This document shows positions 44,908-55,386 of a stretch of DNA of 64,000 nucleotides, piece after piece. Source of the DNA: Acidovorax sp. 69 (GTDB lineage: Bacteria > Pseudomonadota > Gammaproteobacteria > Burkholderiales > Burkholderiaceae_C); NCBI RefSeq assembly GCF_002797445.1, contig NZ_PGEP01000001.1:3472501-3536500 (forward strand), read 5' to 3'. The notes under the pieces were generated by a model. It made no database searches. It saw nothing but the letters and a program-made list of their open reading frames with translations, and was not told the DNA's origin. The translations under genes and the position numbers were made by a program. The stretch's first letter is position 1. Every line of letters begins with the position of its first letter.

Positions 44908-47502
44908 TTACGCGGCCACGCCCTTGGCCACTTCTGCGTACTCTTCGATCTGGTCAAAGTTCAGGTACTTGTAGATCGAGGCACCGTCCTTGTTCACGAT
45001 GCCCATGGCGTCGTGGTACTCCGCCACCGTGGGGATCTTGCCCAGCTTGGACGCAATGGCGGCCAGCTCGGCAGAGGCCAGGAACACGTTGGTGTTCTTG
45101 CCCAGTCGGTTGGGGAAGTTGCGGGTGGAGGTAGACACCACCGTGGCACCTTCACGCACTTGGGCCTGGTTGCCCATGCACAGCGAGCAGCCGGGCATTT
45201 CGGTGCGGGCACCAGCGGCACCAAAATTGGCGTAGTGGCCTTCCTTGATCAGCTCGCTCTCGTCCATCTTGGTCGGTGGTGCCACCCACAGCTTGACAGG
45301 GATGTCACGGCTGCCACCCAGCAACTTGGCTGCAGCGCGGAAGTGGCCGATGTTGGTCATGCACGAGCCGATGAAGGCTTCGTCGATCTTGGTGCCAGCC
45401 ACATCCGACAGGGTCTTGGCATCATCAGGGTCATTCGGGCAGCACAGGATGGGTTCCTTGATGTCGGCCAGATCGATCTCGATGACGGCTGCGTATTCGG
45501 CATCCTTGTCGGCTTCGAGCAGGTTGGGGTTGGCCAACCATGCTTCCACCTTTTCGATACGGCGCTGCAGTGTGCGTGCATCGGCGTAGCCGTCGGCAAT
45601 CATGTTCTTCATCAGCACGACGTTGCTGGTGAGGTATTCCTTGACGGGCGCTGGGTTGAGCTTGATGGTGCAACCGGCAGCAGAACGCTCTGCGGATGCA
45701 TCAGACAGTTCAAACGCTTGCTCGACCTTCAGGTCTGGCAGGCCTTCGATTTCAAGGATGCGGCCCGAGAAGACGTTCTTCTTGCCAGCCTTGGCCACAG
45801 TCAGAAGGCCCGCCTTGATGGCGTACAGCGGAATGGCGTGCACGAGGTCGCGCAGCGTCACACCGGGCTGCATTTCGCCCTTGAAGCGAACCAGCACCGA
45901 TTCGGGCATATCCAGAGGCATCACACCCGTAGCGGCACCAAACGCCACCAGGCCGGAACCTGCAGGGAAGGAAATACCGATGGGGAAACGGGTGTGCGAG
46001 TCGCCGCCGGTACCAACGGTGTCAGGCAGCAGCAGACGGTTGAGCCAGCTGTGGATCACACCATCGCCGGGACGCAGTGCCACGCCGCCACGATTGCTGA
46101 TGAACGCGGGTAGTTCGCGGTGGGTCTTCACGTCCACAGGCTTGGGGTAAGCCGCAGTGTGGCAGAACGATTGCATGACCAGATCGGCCGAGAAGCCCAG
46201 ACAGGCCAGGTCCTTCAACTCGTCGCGGGTCATGGGGCCGGTGGTGTCTTGCGAGCCCACGGTGGTCATCTTGGGTTCGCAATAGGTACCGGGGCGCACG
46301 CCCTGGCCTTCTGGCAGACCCACGGCGCGGCCCACCATCTTCTGCGCCAGCGTGAAGCCCGCATTGGTCGCCACAGGCGCTGTAGGCAGGCGGAATAGTG
46401 CGGAAACAGGCAGACCCAGGAATTCACGGGCCTTGGCGGTCAGCGAGCGGCCAATGATCAGGTTGATACGACCGCCAGCGCGCACTTCGTCAAACAGCAC
46501 ATCGCTCTTGAGCTTGAACTCGACCACGGTTGCGCCGTCTTTCACGATCTTGCCGTCGTAGGGCAGGATGTCGACCACATCGCCCATTTCGAGCTTGGAC
46601 ACATCCACCTCGATAGGCAACGAACCCGAGTCTTCTTGCGTGTTGAAGAAGATGGGGGCGATCTTGCCGCCCAGCGTCACGCCACCGAAGCGCTTGTTGG
46701 GCACAAATGGAATGTCTTGGCCCGTGGCCCAGATCACACTGTTGGTGGCCGACTTGCGGCTGGAGCCCGTGCCCACCACGTCGCCCACATAGGCCACGAG
46801 GTTGCCCTTCTTCTTCAGGTCTTCAATGAACTGCATGGGGCCGCGTTTGCCGTCTTCTTCGGGCTTGAACGCCGCGCCTTCGCGGGTGTTCTTGAGCATG
46901 GCCAGGTAGTGCAGCGGAATGTCAGGACGGCTCCAGGCGTCGGGCGCGGGCGACAGGTCGTCGGTATTGGTTTCGCCAGGCACTTTGAACACCGTGACGG
47001 TGATCTTCTTTTCGACTTCAGGACGGGTGGTGAACCACTCGGCATCAGCCCAGCTCTTGATCACTTCCTGCGCCTTGGCATTGCCCGCCTTGGCCTTGAT
47101 GGCGACGTCGTTGAAGAAGTCGAACATCAGCAGGGTCTTCTTCAGGCCCTCTGCGGCCACACCGGCCACATCAGCATCGTCCAGCAATTCAATCAGCGGG
47201 TGCACGTTGTAGCCACCTACCATGGTGCCCAGCAGCTCCGTGGCCTTGGCTTTGGAGATCAGGCCCACCTTGATGTCACCGTGCGCGACGGCTGCCAGGA
47301 AGCTGGCCTTGACCTTGGCCGCATCGTCCACGCCCGGAGGCACGCGGTGCGTGAGCAAGTCCAGCAGAAAGGCATCTTCACCAGCGGGTGGGCTCTTGAT
47401 CAGCTCGATCAATTCGGCGACTTGCTTGGCTTCCAGCGGCAGAGGCGGGATGCCCAGGGCGGCGCGCTCGGCCACATGGTCACGGTAGGCTTTCAACATC
47501 AT
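44908..47502 (-). CDS. acnB: aconitate hydratase B
   Basis: The 864-aa protein has the AcnB architecture: an N-terminal HEAT-like domain first ([20 protein letters not shown]), then the swivel domain, then the catalytic core. The [4Fe-4S] ligands are in [19 protein letters not shown] and [11 protein letters not shown]. It interconverts citrate and isocitrate in the TCA cycle. Two Met codons lie at the start (47502 and 47499). The gene converges with regA. Confidence 0.95.
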   Translation of the reverse strand: MMLKAYRDHVAERAALGIPPLPLEAKQVAELIELIKSPPAGEDAFLLDLLTHRVPPGVDDAAKVKASFLAAVAHGDIKVGLISKAKATELLGTMVGGYNVHPLIELLDDADVAGVAAEGLKKTLLMFDFFNDVAIKAKAGNAKAQEVIKSWADAEWFTTRPEVEKKITVTVFKVPGETNTDDLSPAPDAWSRPDIPLHYLAMLKNTREGAAFKPEEDGKRGPMQFIEDLKKKGNLVAYVGDVVGTGSSRKSATNSVIWATGQDIPFVPNKRFGGVTLGGKIAPIFFNTQEDSGSLPIEVDVSKLEMGDVVDILPYDGKIVKDGATVVEFKLKSDVLFDEVRAGGRINLIIGRSLTAKAREFLGLPVSALFRLPTAPVATNAGFTLAQKMVGRAVGLPEGQGVRPGTYCEPKMTTVGSQDTTGPMTRDELKDLACLGFSADLVMQSFCHTAAYPKPVDVKTHRELPAFISNRGGVALRPGDGVIHSWLNRLLLPDTVGTGGDSHTRFPIGISFPAGSGLVAFGAATGVMPLDMPESVLVRFKGEMQPGVTLRDLVHAIPLYAIKAGLLTVAKAGKKNVFSGRILEIEGLPDLKVEQAFELSDASAERSAAGCTIKLNPAPVKEYLTSNVVLMKNMIADGYADARTLQRRIEKVEAWLANPNLLEADKDAEYAAVIEIDLADIKEPILCCPNDPDDAKTLSDVAGTKIDEAFIGSCMTNIGHFRAAAKLLGGSRDIPVKLWVAPPTKMDESELIKEGHYANFGAAGARTEMPGCSLCMGNQAQVREGATVVSTSTRNFPNRLGKNTNVFLASAELAAIASKLGKIPTVAEYHDAMGIVNKDGASIYKYLNFDQIEEYAEVAKGVAA

Positions 47503-47638
47503 TTTTCTCCGGTTGCGTTCTAAAGTGGGGCGGCATGCCTGTTTGCAAGGGCCTCAAGGGCCATCACGCGGCACGCACAAAGGGGTTCGGGTTCGTGGAT
47601 CTGAAGAGGCTTTGCCAAGGCTGGCCCATGACCATGAA

Positions 47639-48277
47639 TTACTTGGCGACTGGCAGGGGCTCCAGAACGCTCGCAGGTGGATTCTTCTTGATGGCTTCGG
47701 CCACCACCACCTGCTCGGCGCTCATGCACTCGTCCGCCAGACGCTGACCCAGGCGCTGGTTCATCAACATGGATTTGTTGACGATCTGCAGCCAGACGGC
47801 GCCGCCCTTCTGGTCTTCCAGACGCACAGTGCCTGTGGAGGTGACCACAGGCGACATGAAATACTTGAAGCCCTTGCCTTCTACATGGAAGTGGCCTGGA
47901 ACAGCCGAATCGGCTGTCACCGTGACAAACGCACCCAGCTCGCAGGGCATGCGGCCCACGTGCACACGCTCGGCAATGGCCAGCTCTGCAGGCGAGAGCG
48001 CCGCTTCTGCGGCGATGATGCCGGCCGCCACCTGGTTGGTGGCGCTCTTGAGTTGGGCGCGACTGCTGGTGGGCTCGGACTTGGCCACGGTTGTCTTTTT
48101 GGCTGCTGGCGCCTTGGCGGCCGACTTGCTCGGCTTCGCATCAGATTTGACCGCGGTCTTGGCCACAGGCTTCGCTGCTGCCTTGGTTTCGGACTTGGCG
48201 GCGGGTTGCGCAGGCGTTTGCGCCAGAACTACGGCCGGAGCCAACAGCATGAGGGCAGAAGCAATGAAGGATTTCAT
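47639..48277 (-). CDS. exported protein with Lys/Ala-rich segment
   Basis: The 212-aa product has a signal peptide (KSFIASALMLLAPAVVLAQ), then about 55 residues of Lys/Ala/Pro repeats reminiscent of histone H1 (KPVAKTAVKSDAKPSKSAAK), then a C-terminal domain of about 140 residues. That domain has ERVHVGRMPCELGAFVTVTA, FKYFMSPVVTSTGTVRLED and VWLQIVNKSMLMN. I do not recognise the family. The export signal argues against a chromatin role. It lies between acnB and the CitE-like gene on the same strand. Confidence 0.65.
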   Translation of the reverse strand: MKSFIASALMLLAPAVVLAQTPAQPAAKSETKAAAKPVAKTAVKSDAKPSKSAAKAPAAKKTTVAKSEPTSSRAQLKSATNQVAAGIIAAEAALSPAELAIAERVHVGRMPCELGAFVTVTADSAVPGHFHVEGKGFKYFMSPVVTSTGTVRLEDQKGGAVWLQIVNKSMLMNQRLGQRLADECMSAEQVVVAEAIKKNPPASVLEPLPVAK

Positions 48278-48309
48278 GGGAGGTCCCGCGTAGAAGTAAT
48301 GCGAAATGT

Positions 48310-49398
48310 TCACGATGGAACGAAGGTCAGTGCGTCAAACCAGGGACGCACAGAGGGGGGAAGCGCACGCCCGGTGCTATGGGCGCGCTCCAAAATTTGC
48401 CAATAAAAACGGTAACTGGCCCGGTCATGCAAGACCCCCTCAAAACTGATGGGTGCCCAGTCAGCAAGTGCAGCAGCTGCTATTATTTTTGAAGCATTTT
48501 CGATATCATCCTGCTGCGGCGCAAAGGCCTGCAGGATGGGGCGTATCTGCGCAGGATGAATGCTCCACATGCGGGTATAGCCCAACTCACGCGCGGCGCG
48601 GCCTGCCGCGCCCTGCATGGCTGCGACATCGGAGAATTCAGTCACCACACAATGCGACGGCACCTTGCCATGGGCGTGGCAGGCAGCGGCAATTTCGAGC
48701 TTGGCCCGCACCACGAGCGGGTGCGAGAACTGCCCCGCCGACGTCATGCCCTCTGCGGGAATCGCGCCACCATGGGCCGATACAAAATCCATGAGGCCAA
48801 AGCTCAGACTTTGCACCCTGGGGTGAGACGCGATGTCAAAGGCCCGATGCACGGCCGCAGGAGACTCGATCAACACATGAATGGGGAGCTGGGCGGCCGA
48901 AACGCGCTCCAGCGCGCGCTCCACCCGCAGCACGTCATCCACGGACTCGACCTTGGGCACCATGATGTGGCAGAGCCTGTGCCCTGCCTCGCCAGCAATC
49001 GTGGCGACATCATTGGCAAACGCCGGATGGTCCACCGCATGCACGCGGGCAGCAACGCGGGCCGTGGGCGCTGCATCCAACGCAAGGCGGGCCACCAGCC
49101 GTGCGTGTTCGGACTCAAAACCGACCGGGGCGCCATCCTCGCAGTCGAGGGTGACATCAAAGACGCAAGTACCGAATTCCTGCGTCATCTCGGCCTGCAG
49201 CTGCAGGCTTTTGCGCATGCGTGCGTCCACACCGCTGTAGTGGTCGCACACCGGCAGGAAGCCTGTTTGCGCCTGTGCCCCCAACAGCACGTCACGAGGG
49301 TGCGAACGGGAGGGCTGCGCGGAAGAAAACGCAGCGCCCTGCCCCTGCGCGGGGGCCTGGGCGACCCGGAGGCCCGATGCCAATGGCGTCGGCTGCAT
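48310..49398 (-). CDS. HpcH/HpaI aldolase, citrate-lyase-beta-like (CitE family)
   Basis: The 362-aa protein belongs to the CitE/malyl-CoA lyase group: FDVTLDCEDGAPVG, ARVHAVDHPAFANDV, IMVPKVESVDDVLRVERAL, IHVLIESPAAVHRAFDI and MWSIHPAQIRPILQAF. The acidic residues bind Mg2+. Family members cleave citryl-, malyl- or methylmalyl-CoA; this one is not next to citDF and the substrate is open. Between mdh and acnB, a malyl-CoA-type role is plausible. Residues encoded near 48468-48497 (ASKIIAAAA) overlap a fragment of the dispersed palindromic element. Confidence 0.8.
   Translation of the reverse strand: MQPTPLASGLRVAQAPAQGQGAAFSSAQPSRSHPRDVLLGAQAQTGFLPVCDHYSGVDARMRKSLQLQAEMTQEFGTCVFDVTLDCEDGAPVGFESEHARLVARLALDAAPTARVAARVHAVDHPAFANDVATIAGEAGHRLCHIMVPKVESVDDVLRVERALERVSAAQLPIHVLIESPAAVHRAFDIASHPRVQSLSFGLMDFVSAHGGAIPAEGMTSAGQFSHPLVVRAKLEIAAACHAHGKVPSHCVVTEFSDVAAMQGAAGRAARELGYTRMWSIHPAQIRPILQAFAPQQDDIENASKIIAAAALADWAPISFEGVLHDRASYRFYWQILERAHSTGRALPPSVRPWFDALTFVPS
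48468..48497. repeat. dispersed palindromic element fragment, copy h, inside a CDS
   Basis: GTGCAGCAGCTGCTATTATT and GAAGC resemble the AGCTATTATTT arm of the family (compare copy i). Here it is translated in frame within the CitE-like gene. It may be a chance match. Confidence 0.4.
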
Positions 49399-49412
49399 GT
49401 TGTGCGCCTGGT

Positions 49413-50399
49413 TTACAGCAGGTGCTTGACGCCGTCTTGCTCGCCTTGCAGCTCGGCCAGCGTGATGTTGATGCGCTCTTGCGAGAACGCATCGATAGCC
49501 AGGCCTTCAACGATCTTGTACTCGCCGTTTTCGCAAGTCACAGGGAAGCCAAACATCGTGTCCTTGGGGATACCGTACTGGCCGTCCGAAGGAATACCCA
49601 TGGTGACCCACTTGCCGTTGGTGCCCAGGGCCCAGTCGCGCATGTGATCAATGGCAGCGTTGGCAGCCGAAGCAGCCGACGACAGACCACGGGCTTCGAT
49701 GATGGCCGCGCCGCGCTTGCCCACGGTGGGCAGGAAGGTATTGGCATTCCATTCCTGGTCGTTGATCATCGTCGCGACGCTTTCGCCGTTGATGGTGGCG
49801 AAACGGTAGTCGGCGTACATCGTGGGCGAGTGGTTGCCCCAGACGGTCAGCTTTTCGATGTCGGCCACGGCCTTGCCGGTCTTGGCAGCGATCTGGCTGG
49901 CAGCGCGGTTGTGGTCCAGGCGCAGCATGGCGGTGAAGTTCTTGCGTGGCAGGTCAGGGGCCGACTTCATGGCGATGTAGGCGTTGGTATTGGCAGGGTT
50001 GCCCACCACCAGCACCTTCACGTTGCGCGAGGCCACGGCGTTCAGTGCCTTGCCTTGTGCCGTGAAGATGGCGCCGTTGACGGCCAGCAGTTCTGCGCGT
50101 TCCATGCCTGGGCCACGGGGACGCGAGCCGACCAGCAGTGCGTAGTCGGCATCCTTGAAAGCGGTCATCGGGTCGCTGTGCGCGGTCATTTCCACCAGCA
50201 GGGGGAATGCACAGTCGTCCAGTTCCATCATCACGCCCTTGAGCGCCTTCTGAGGGCCTTCGACAGGGACTTCGAGCAATTGCAGGATGACCGGCTGGTC
50301 CTTGCCCAGCATTTCGCCGGAGGCGATACGGAACAGCAGGGCGTAACCGATTTGACCAGCGGCACCGGTGACGGCTACGCGAACAGGCTTCTTGCTCAT
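49413..50399 (-). CDS. mdh: malate dehydrogenase
   Basis: The 328-aa NAD-dependent enzyme starts [20 protein letters not shown], then [26 protein letters not shown] (substrate Arg region), [12 protein letters not shown] (catalytic His) and [14 protein letters not shown]. It oxidises malate to oxaloacetate in the TCA cycle. It is divergent from a GntR regulator, with about 230 bp between the two starts that contain a TCTTATATAAGA palindrome. Confidence 0.95.
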   Translation of the reverse strand: MSKKPVRVAVTGAAGQIGYALLFRIASGEMLGKDQPVILQLLEVPVEGPQKALKGVMMELDDCAFPLLVEMTAHSDPMTAFKDADYALLVGSRPRGPGMERAELLAVNGAIFTAQGKALNAVASRNVKVLVVGNPANTNAYIAMKSAPDLPRKNFTAMLRLDHNRAASQIAAKTGKAVADIEKLTVWGNHSPTMYADYRFATINGESVATMINDQEWNANTFLPTVGKRGAAIIEARGLSSAASAANAAIDHMRDWALGTNGKWVTMGIPSDGQYGIPKDTMFGFPVTCENGEYKIVEGLAIDAFSQERINITLAELQGEQDGVKHLL

Positions 50400-50535
50400 G
50401 GTGAAAACTCCAGGAAGTGAGGAAAACAGGTGTGAGTGCAACGCAAGCACCAGCGCCTGTTACCAGCAGCCCGTGCCCCGCAAAACAGCCTTGGAGTTTA
50501 CCCCCGATTGGGCACCCCGGTCAATTTGTCTTATG

Positions 50536-50547
50536 TCTTATATAAGA
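50536..50547. promoter_or_regulatory. palindrome between mdh and the GntR regulator (candidate operator)
   Basis: TCTTATATAAGA is a perfect 12-bp palindrome, preceded by CTTATG and followed by TATGATT. Its position between the divergent mdh and gntR starts suits an operator for the GntR protein acting on both promoters. Binding is inferred only. Confidence 0.6.
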
Positions 50548-50626
50548 TATGATTGCAACCCGTTTGTCGTTCGATTGTCATGGGGCAACCGCACTGCCGC
50601 ACCACAGCCCACGCACACCATTCGCC

Positions 50627-51415
50627 ATGTCATCCCTTCCGTTCGCCGCCGACAACCCTGCCGCATCCTTGGGCGCGGCGGGTGCCGCCACGCCGGCGTT
50701 CAGTCCGCTGTACCAACAGATCAAGGGCCTGATACTGCAAAGCCTGCAACAGGGCGAATGGAAACCCGGTGAAGCAATCCCCAGCGAGATGGAGCTGGCC
50801 GCGCGCTTTCGCGTGAGCCAGGGCACGGTACGCAAGGCCATTGACGAGTTGGCGGCCGAGAACCTCGTGATGCGTCGGCAGGGCAAAGGTACGTTTGTAG
50901 CCACCCACGCCGAGCAGCATGTGCAGTACCGCTTCCTGAAGTTGCTGCCCAACACCGGAGACGCCAGGGTGGAGGGCCCGGCCCAGCGCCGCGTGATCGA
51001 ATGCCGCCGAGTGCGTGCGAGCGCTGATGTCGCTCGCGCTCTGGCGTTGCGCAGTGGCGATGCCGTGATGCAGGCCAGGCGCATTTTGTCGTTTGCCGGC
51101 ACCCCCACCATCCTCGAAGACATCTGGCTGCCCGGACAAGCCTTCAAAGGCCTCACAGCAGAACAGCTCGCCAACTACCAGGGGCCTACCTACGCGATGT
51201 TCGAACTGGATTTCGGCGTGCGCATGGTGCGCGCAGAAGAAAGAATCCGTGCCGTACTCCCTGACGAGGAACAGGCGCAATTGCTGCAGATCACCCCGGT
51301 CACTCCGCTTCTGAGCGTAGAGCGGGTGGCTTACACCTACAACGACGTTCCCATGGAGTTACGCCGCGGGCTCTACCTCACCGACACCCACCATTACCGT
51401 AACGAATTGAGCTGA
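50627..51415 (+). CDS. GntR-family regulator (HutC/FarR subfamily, UTRA domain)
   Basis: The 262-aa regulator has an N-terminal winged helix (PLYQQIKGLILQSLQQGEW; LAARFRVSQGTVRKAIDELA; RRQGKGTFV) and a C-terminal UTRA ligand domain (VIECRRVRASADVARALALR; ILSFAGTPTILEDIWLPGQ; VERVAYTYNDVPMELRRGLY). It sits between divergent mdh and the sdhCDAB-gltA genes, so control of TCA-cycle expression by an organic acid is likely. The ATG at 50627 gives a short N-terminal tail. Confidence 0.85.
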   Translation: MSSLPFAADNPAASLGAAGAATPAFSPLYQQIKGLILQSLQQGEWKPGEAIPSEMELAARFRVSQGTVRKAIDELAAENLVMRRQGKGTFVATHAEQHVQYRFLKLLPNTGDARVEGPAQRRVIECRRVRASADVARALALRSGDAVMQARRILSFAGTPTILEDIWLPGQAFKGLTAEQLANYQGPTYAMFELDFGVRMVRAEERIRAVLPDEEQAQLLQITPVTPLLSVERVAYTYNDVPMELRRGLYLTDTHHYRNELS

Positions 51416-51475
51416 CAACAGGCTGGCACCTGAGCATTAACGTCGAATATTCCGACAGGATCAAAACCCTGATTG

Positions 51476-51486
51476 TTGCATTGCAA
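51476..51486. promoter_or_regulatory. short inverted repeat upstream of sdhC
   Basis: TTGCA-T-TGCAA lies 64 bp before the sdhC ATG in an AT-rich leader. It may be part of a promoter or operator, but the match is short. Confidence 0.3.
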
Positions 51487-51549
51487 TAGAATTTTGCGTT
51501 CTTTGCATCTTCAAATTACAAAGCAGTTACATCCACGAAAGCACCAGAC

Positions 51550-51984
51550 ATGACCGAACTAGCCAAAAAACGGCCTGAATTCCGCAACATCAATGCCTTC
51601 AAGGACCTGACCACCTACCGCATGACACCTGCAGCGTGGGTTTCTATCCTGCACCGCGGCAGCGGGCTGATCATGTTCCTGCTGCTGCCTTTCATCATCT
51701 GGATGTTCGACACCTCGGTGTCGTCTGAAATCTCGTTCGCCAAGTTCACCGCGGCATTCAGCATCGGCATCGGCTTTGTCCCCGGCTGGTTCATCAAATT
51801 GGTGGCACTGGCACTGATCTGGTCGTACCTGCACCACTTCACCGCCGGTCTGCGCCACCTGTGGATGGACGTGAGCCACAGCGCCGTGAACAAGGAATTT
51901 GGCAAGACCTCGGCACTGGCCGTGCTCGCGATCAGCATCCCGTTGGCCCTGGTGCTGGGCGCCAAGCTCTTCGGCCTGTACTGA
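51550..51984 (+). CDS. sdhC: succinate dehydrogenase cytochrome b556 subunit
   Basis: The 144-aa protein has three membrane helices and the SdhC signature KKRPEFRNINAFKDL near the N-terminus, HRGSGLIMFLLLPFIIWMF, and YLHHFTAGLRHLWMDVS with the heme His. It anchors the catalytic subunits and binds heme b and ubiquinone. It begins the sdhCDAB operon. Confidence 0.93.
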   Translation: MTELAKKRPEFRNINAFKDLTTYRMTPAAWVSILHRGSGLIMFLLLPFIIWMFDTSVSSEISFAKFTAAFSIGIGFVPGWFIKLVALALIWSYLHHFTAGLRHLWMDVSHSAVNKEFGKTSALAVLAISIPLALVLGAKLFGLY

Positions 51985-52047
51985 TCAATCCATATAACGG
52001 CGGCTGCTGCCAAACAGCGCCCGCCAAAGAACGAGAGGAAACTACCC

Positions 52048-52413
52048 ATGTCCGTCAATTACGGTTCCAAACGCGTCGTCGTCGGCGCCCACTACGGCCT
52101 GCGCGACTGGCTGAGCCAGCGTGTGACAGCCATCCTGATGGCACTGTTCACCCTGGCCTTGCTGGCCCAGGTGATCTTCAGCAAAGGCCCCATCGGCTAC
52201 GACAAATGGGCCGGCATCTTTTCGGCCCAATGGATGAAGGTACTGACCTTCTCCGTGATCATTTCGCTGGCCTGGCACGCATGGATCGGTCTTCGCGAAG
52301 TCTTGATGGACTACGTCAAGCCCGTGGTCCTGCGCCTGGCACTCCAAGTGTTCAGCATCGTCTGGCTGGTCAGCTGCGCTGGCTGGGGCATCCAGGTTCT
52401 GTGGCGTCTCTGA
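52048..52413 (+). CDS. sdhD: succinate dehydrogenase membrane anchor subunit
   Basis: The 121-aa protein has three helices. YGLRDWLSQRVTAILMALFT, and later IISLAWHAWIGLREVLMDYV with the heme-ligand-type His, identify SdhD. With SdhC it forms the quinone site. It lies 63 bp after sdhC and 25 bp before sdhA. Confidence 0.92.
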   Translation: MSVNYGSKRVVVGAHYGLRDWLSQRVTAILMALFTLALLAQVIFSKGPIGYDKWAGIFSAQWMKVLTFSVIISLAWHAWIGLREVLMDYVKPVVLRLALQVFSIVWLVSCAGWGIQVLWRL

Positions 52414-52438
52414 TTCCCGCGACTGAAGGCAAAAAATA

Positions 52439-54244
52439 ATGAGCTATACCAACGCTAACATCACCAAGCGCAAGTTCGATGTCGTCATCGTCGGCGCAGG
52501 CGGCTCCGGCATGCGTGCCGCGCTTGAACTCTCCCGCGCGGGCCTGAACGTGGCCTCGCTGTCCAAAGTGTTCCCCACCCGCTCGCACACCGTGGCAGCA
52601 CAAGGCGGCGTGAGCGCATCGCTGGGCAACATGTCCGAGGACAACTGGCACTACCACTTCTACGACACCATCAAGGGTTCGGACTGGCTGGGCGACCAGG
52701 ATGCCATCGAGTTCATGTGCCGCGAAGCACCCAACGTGGTGTATGAGCTGGAACACTTCGGCATGCCGTTCGACCGCAACCCCGACGGCACGATTTACCA
52801 GCGTCCGTTTGGTGGCCACACCGCCAACTACGGCGAAAAGCCCGTGCAACGCGCTTGCGCCGCAGCGGACCGCACCGGCCACGCCATGCTGCACACGCTG
52901 TACCAGCAGAACGTCAAGGCCAAGACCAACTTCTTTGTGGAGTGGATGGCTCTGGACCTGATCCGCGACGCCGACGGCGACGTAGTGGGCGTGACCGCCC
53001 TGGAAATGGAAACCGGTGACCTGTACATCCTGGAAGCCAAGACGGTGCTGCTGGCCACCGGTGGCGCCGGCCGCATCTTCGCCGCCTCCACCAACGCCTT
53101 CATCAACACCGGCGACGGCCTGGGCATGGCGGCACGTGCCGGCATCCCGCTGCAGGACATGGAATTCTGGCAGTTCCACCCCACCGGAGTGGCGGGTGCA
53201 GGCGTGCTGCTGACCGAAGGTTGCCGCGGCGAAGGCGCCATCCTGCTCAACAGCAATGGAGAACGTTTCATGGAGCGCTATGCGCCTACCCTGAAGGATC
53301 TGGCTCCGCGTGACTTCGTGTCCCGCTCGATGGACCAGGAAATCAAGGAAGGCCGAGGCTGCGGTCCCAACAAGGACTACGTGCTGCTCAAGCTCGACCA
53401 CCTGGGCGCAGAAACGATCCACAAGCGCCTGCCCTCGGTGTACGAAATCGGCGTCAACTTCGCCAACGTGGACATCACCAAGGAACCCATCCCTGTGGTG
53501 CCCACCATCCACTACCAGATGGGTGGCGTACCGACCAACATCAACGGCCAGGTCGTGACCCACGACGGCACCAGCAACAAGGTCGTCAACGGCCTGTATG
53601 CGGTGGGCGAATGCTCCTGCGTGAGCGTGCACGGCGCCAACCGCCTGGGCACCAACTCGCTGCTGGATCTGCTGGTGTTTGGCAAGGCCGCCGGTCGCCA
53701 CATCGTCGAGTTCAACAACAAGAACAAGGAGCACAAGCCCCTGCCAGCCGATGCAGCTGACCGCACACTGGAACGCTTGAATCAGCTCGACAACTCCGCA
53801 GGCGGCACCTACTCGCAGACCTTGGCTGGCGACATCCGCTCGGCCATGCAGCAACACGCTGGCGTGTTCCGCACCCAGGTCAGCATGGACGAAGGCGTCA
53901 AGAAGATTGCCGAACTGCGCAGCCGCGTGTCGGGCATCACCCTGCAAGACAAGTCCAAGGTATTCAACACCGCGCGCATCGAAGCACTGGAAGTCGACAA
54001 CCTGATCGAAGTGGCGCAAGCCACCATGGTGTCTGCCGCAGCCCGCAAGGAATGCCGTGGCGCCCACACGGTGTACGACTACGAGCAGCCTGCAGACCAC
54101 CCCACGGCGCCGCTGGGCCGCAACGACGCCGAGTGGATGAAACACACCCTCTGGCACAGCGCCAACAACAGCCTGACCTACAAGCCGGTGAACCTCAAGC
54201 CCCTGACGGTGGACAGCGTTCCACCCAAGGTCCGGACGTTCTAA
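52439..54244 (+). CDS. sdhA: succinate dehydrogenase flavoprotein subunit
   Basis: The 601-aa protein has the FAD-binding IVGAGGSGMRAALELS, RSHTVAAQGGVSASLG with the His that binds FAD covalently, and HPTGVAGAGVLLTEGCRGEG near the substrate site. VHGANRLGTNSLLDLLVFG and the C-terminal RKECRGAHTVYDY are also present. It oxidises succinate to fumarate at the cytoplasmic side of the membrane. Confidence 0.96.
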   Translation: MSYTNANITKRKFDVVIVGAGGSGMRAALELSRAGLNVASLSKVFPTRSHTVAAQGGVSASLGNMSEDNWHYHFYDTIKGSDWLGDQDAIEFMCREAPNVVYELEHFGMPFDRNPDGTIYQRPFGGHTANYGEKPVQRACAAADRTGHAMLHTLYQQNVKAKTNFFVEWMALDLIRDADGDVVGVTALEMETGDLYILEAKTVLLATGGAGRIFAASTNAFINTGDGLGMAARAGIPLQDMEFWQFHPTGVAGAGVLLTEGCRGEGAILLNSNGERFMERYAPTLKDLAPRDFVSRSMDQEIKEGRGCGPNKDYVLLKLDHLGAETIHKRLPSVYEIGVNFANVDITKEPIPVVPTIHYQMGGVPTNINGQVVTHDGTSNKVVNGLYAVGECSCVSVHGANRLGTNSLLDLLVFGKAAGRHIVEFNNKNKEHKPLPADAADRTLERLNQLDNSAGGTYSQTLAGDIRSAMQQHAGVFRTQVSMDEGVKKIAELRSRVSGITLQDKSKVFNTARIEALEVDNLIEVAQATMVSAAARKECRGAHTVYDYEQPADHPTAPLGRNDAEWMKHTLWHSANNSLTYKPVNLKPLTVDSVPPKVRTF

Positions 54245-54269
54245 ACAGTAGCCCCACGAGAGCAGAACC

Positions 54270-54974
54270 ATGCAAAAGCGCACATTCCAAATCTACCGCT
54301 ACGATCCGGACAAGGACGCCAAGCCCTACATGCAGACCATCGAGATCGAACTCGACGGCCACGAACGCATGCTGCTGGATGCCCTGGTCAAACTCAAGGA
54401 ACAAGACCCCACGCTGTCGTTCCGCCGCTCCTGCCGCGAAGGCGTGTGTGGTTCGGACGCCATGAACATCAACGGCAAAAATGGCCTGGCGTGCCTGACC
54501 AACATGAACACGCTCAAGGGCGTGATCACGCTCAAGCCGCTGCCGGGCCTGCCCGTGATCCGCGACCTGATCGTGGACATGACGCAGTTCTTCAAGCAGT
54601 ACAACTCGATCAAGCCGTACCTGATCAACGAAGGCCTGCTTCCCGAGAAAGAACGCCTGCAAAGCCCCGAAGAGCGCGACGAACTGAACGGCCTGTACGA
54701 GTGCATTCTGTGCGCCAGCTGCTCCACGAGCTGCCCCAGCTTCTGGTGGAACCCCGACAAGTTCGTGGGCCCCGCCGGTTTGCTGCAGGCGTATCGCTTC
54801 ATCGCCGATAGCCGCGACGACGCCACAGCCGAACGCCTGGACAACCTGGAAGACCCCTACCGCCTCTTCCGTTGCCACACCATCATGAACTGCGTGGACG
54901 TGTGCCCCAAGGGCCTGAACCCTACCAAGGCCATTGGCAAGATCAAGGAACTGATGGTGCGTCGCGCCATCTGA
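54270..54974 (+). CDS. sdhB: succinate dehydrogenase iron-sulfur subunit
   Basis: The 234-aa protein carries three cluster motifs: [2Fe-2S] in [20 protein letters not shown] plus a further Cys, [4Fe-4S] in [11 protein letters not shown], and the remaining Cys ligands including the [3Fe-4S] set in [17 protein letters not shown]. It passes electrons from SdhA to ubiquinone. Confidence 0.96.
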   Translation: MQKRTFQIYRYDPDKDAKPYMQTIEIELDGHERMLLDALVKLKEQDPTLSFRRSCREGVCGSDAMNINGKNGLACLTNMNTLKGVITLKPLPGLPVIRDLIVDMTQFFKQYNSIKPYLINEGLLPEKERLQSPEERDELNGLYECILCASCSTSCPSFWWNPDKFVGPAGLLQAYRFIADSRDDATAERLDNLEDPYRLFRCHTIMNCVDVCPKGLNPTKAIGKIKELMVRRAI

Positions 54975-55000
54975 CCGTGAATCCTCCCACGGTGCAGGCC

Positions 55001-55327
55001 ATGCCATCACAGTCCCCCACATCCGTCACGCCAGCCGCGGCCTCACCGCTGCTGGACGAGCGTGAGTTGAGCAAGCTGCACTGGCGCTGCCGGCGCGGCC
55101 TGCTGGAGAACGATCTGTTCATCGAACAGTTCTTTACCCGCTACGAATCGACGCTGACCCAGCGGCATGCGCAGGGCATGCGCGCACTGATGGATTTGGC
55201 GGACAACGACCTCCTGGACCTGCTGCTGCGAAGGCGCGAGCCCGCAGGTGAGCAAGACACAGAAGAAGCGCGCGAAGTGCTTGGCATGCTGCGACAAGGC
55301 AGTGGCGCCATGGCGCTTCAAGCCTGA
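55001..55327 (+). CDS. sdhE: FAD assembly factor SdhE
   Basis: The 108-aa protein has the SdhE signature: [17 protein letters not shown] carries the RGxxE motif (residues 32-36) needed to flavinylate SdhA, followed by [16 protein letters not shown]. It has a ~20-residue N-terminal extension. Position between sdhB and gltA supports the call. The ATG at 55001 is used; an open frame upstream overlaps the sdhB end. Confidence 0.88.
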   Translation: MPSQSPTSVTPAAASPLLDERELSKLHWRCRRGLLENDLFIEQFFTRYESTLTQRHAQGMRALMDLADNDLLDLLLRRREPAGEQDTEEAREVLGMLRQGSGAMALQA

Positions 55328-55386
55328 CGTGGCGGCCACGCCTCAAGACCGGATCAATATCGGCAACCTACCCAAGGAAAGTAACA

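Noticed and set aside
52370..54283. 637-aa minus-strand ORF opposite sdhA
   Set aside because: It is antisense to a highly conserved gene and has no recognisable domain, so it is a shadow frame caused by codon bias.
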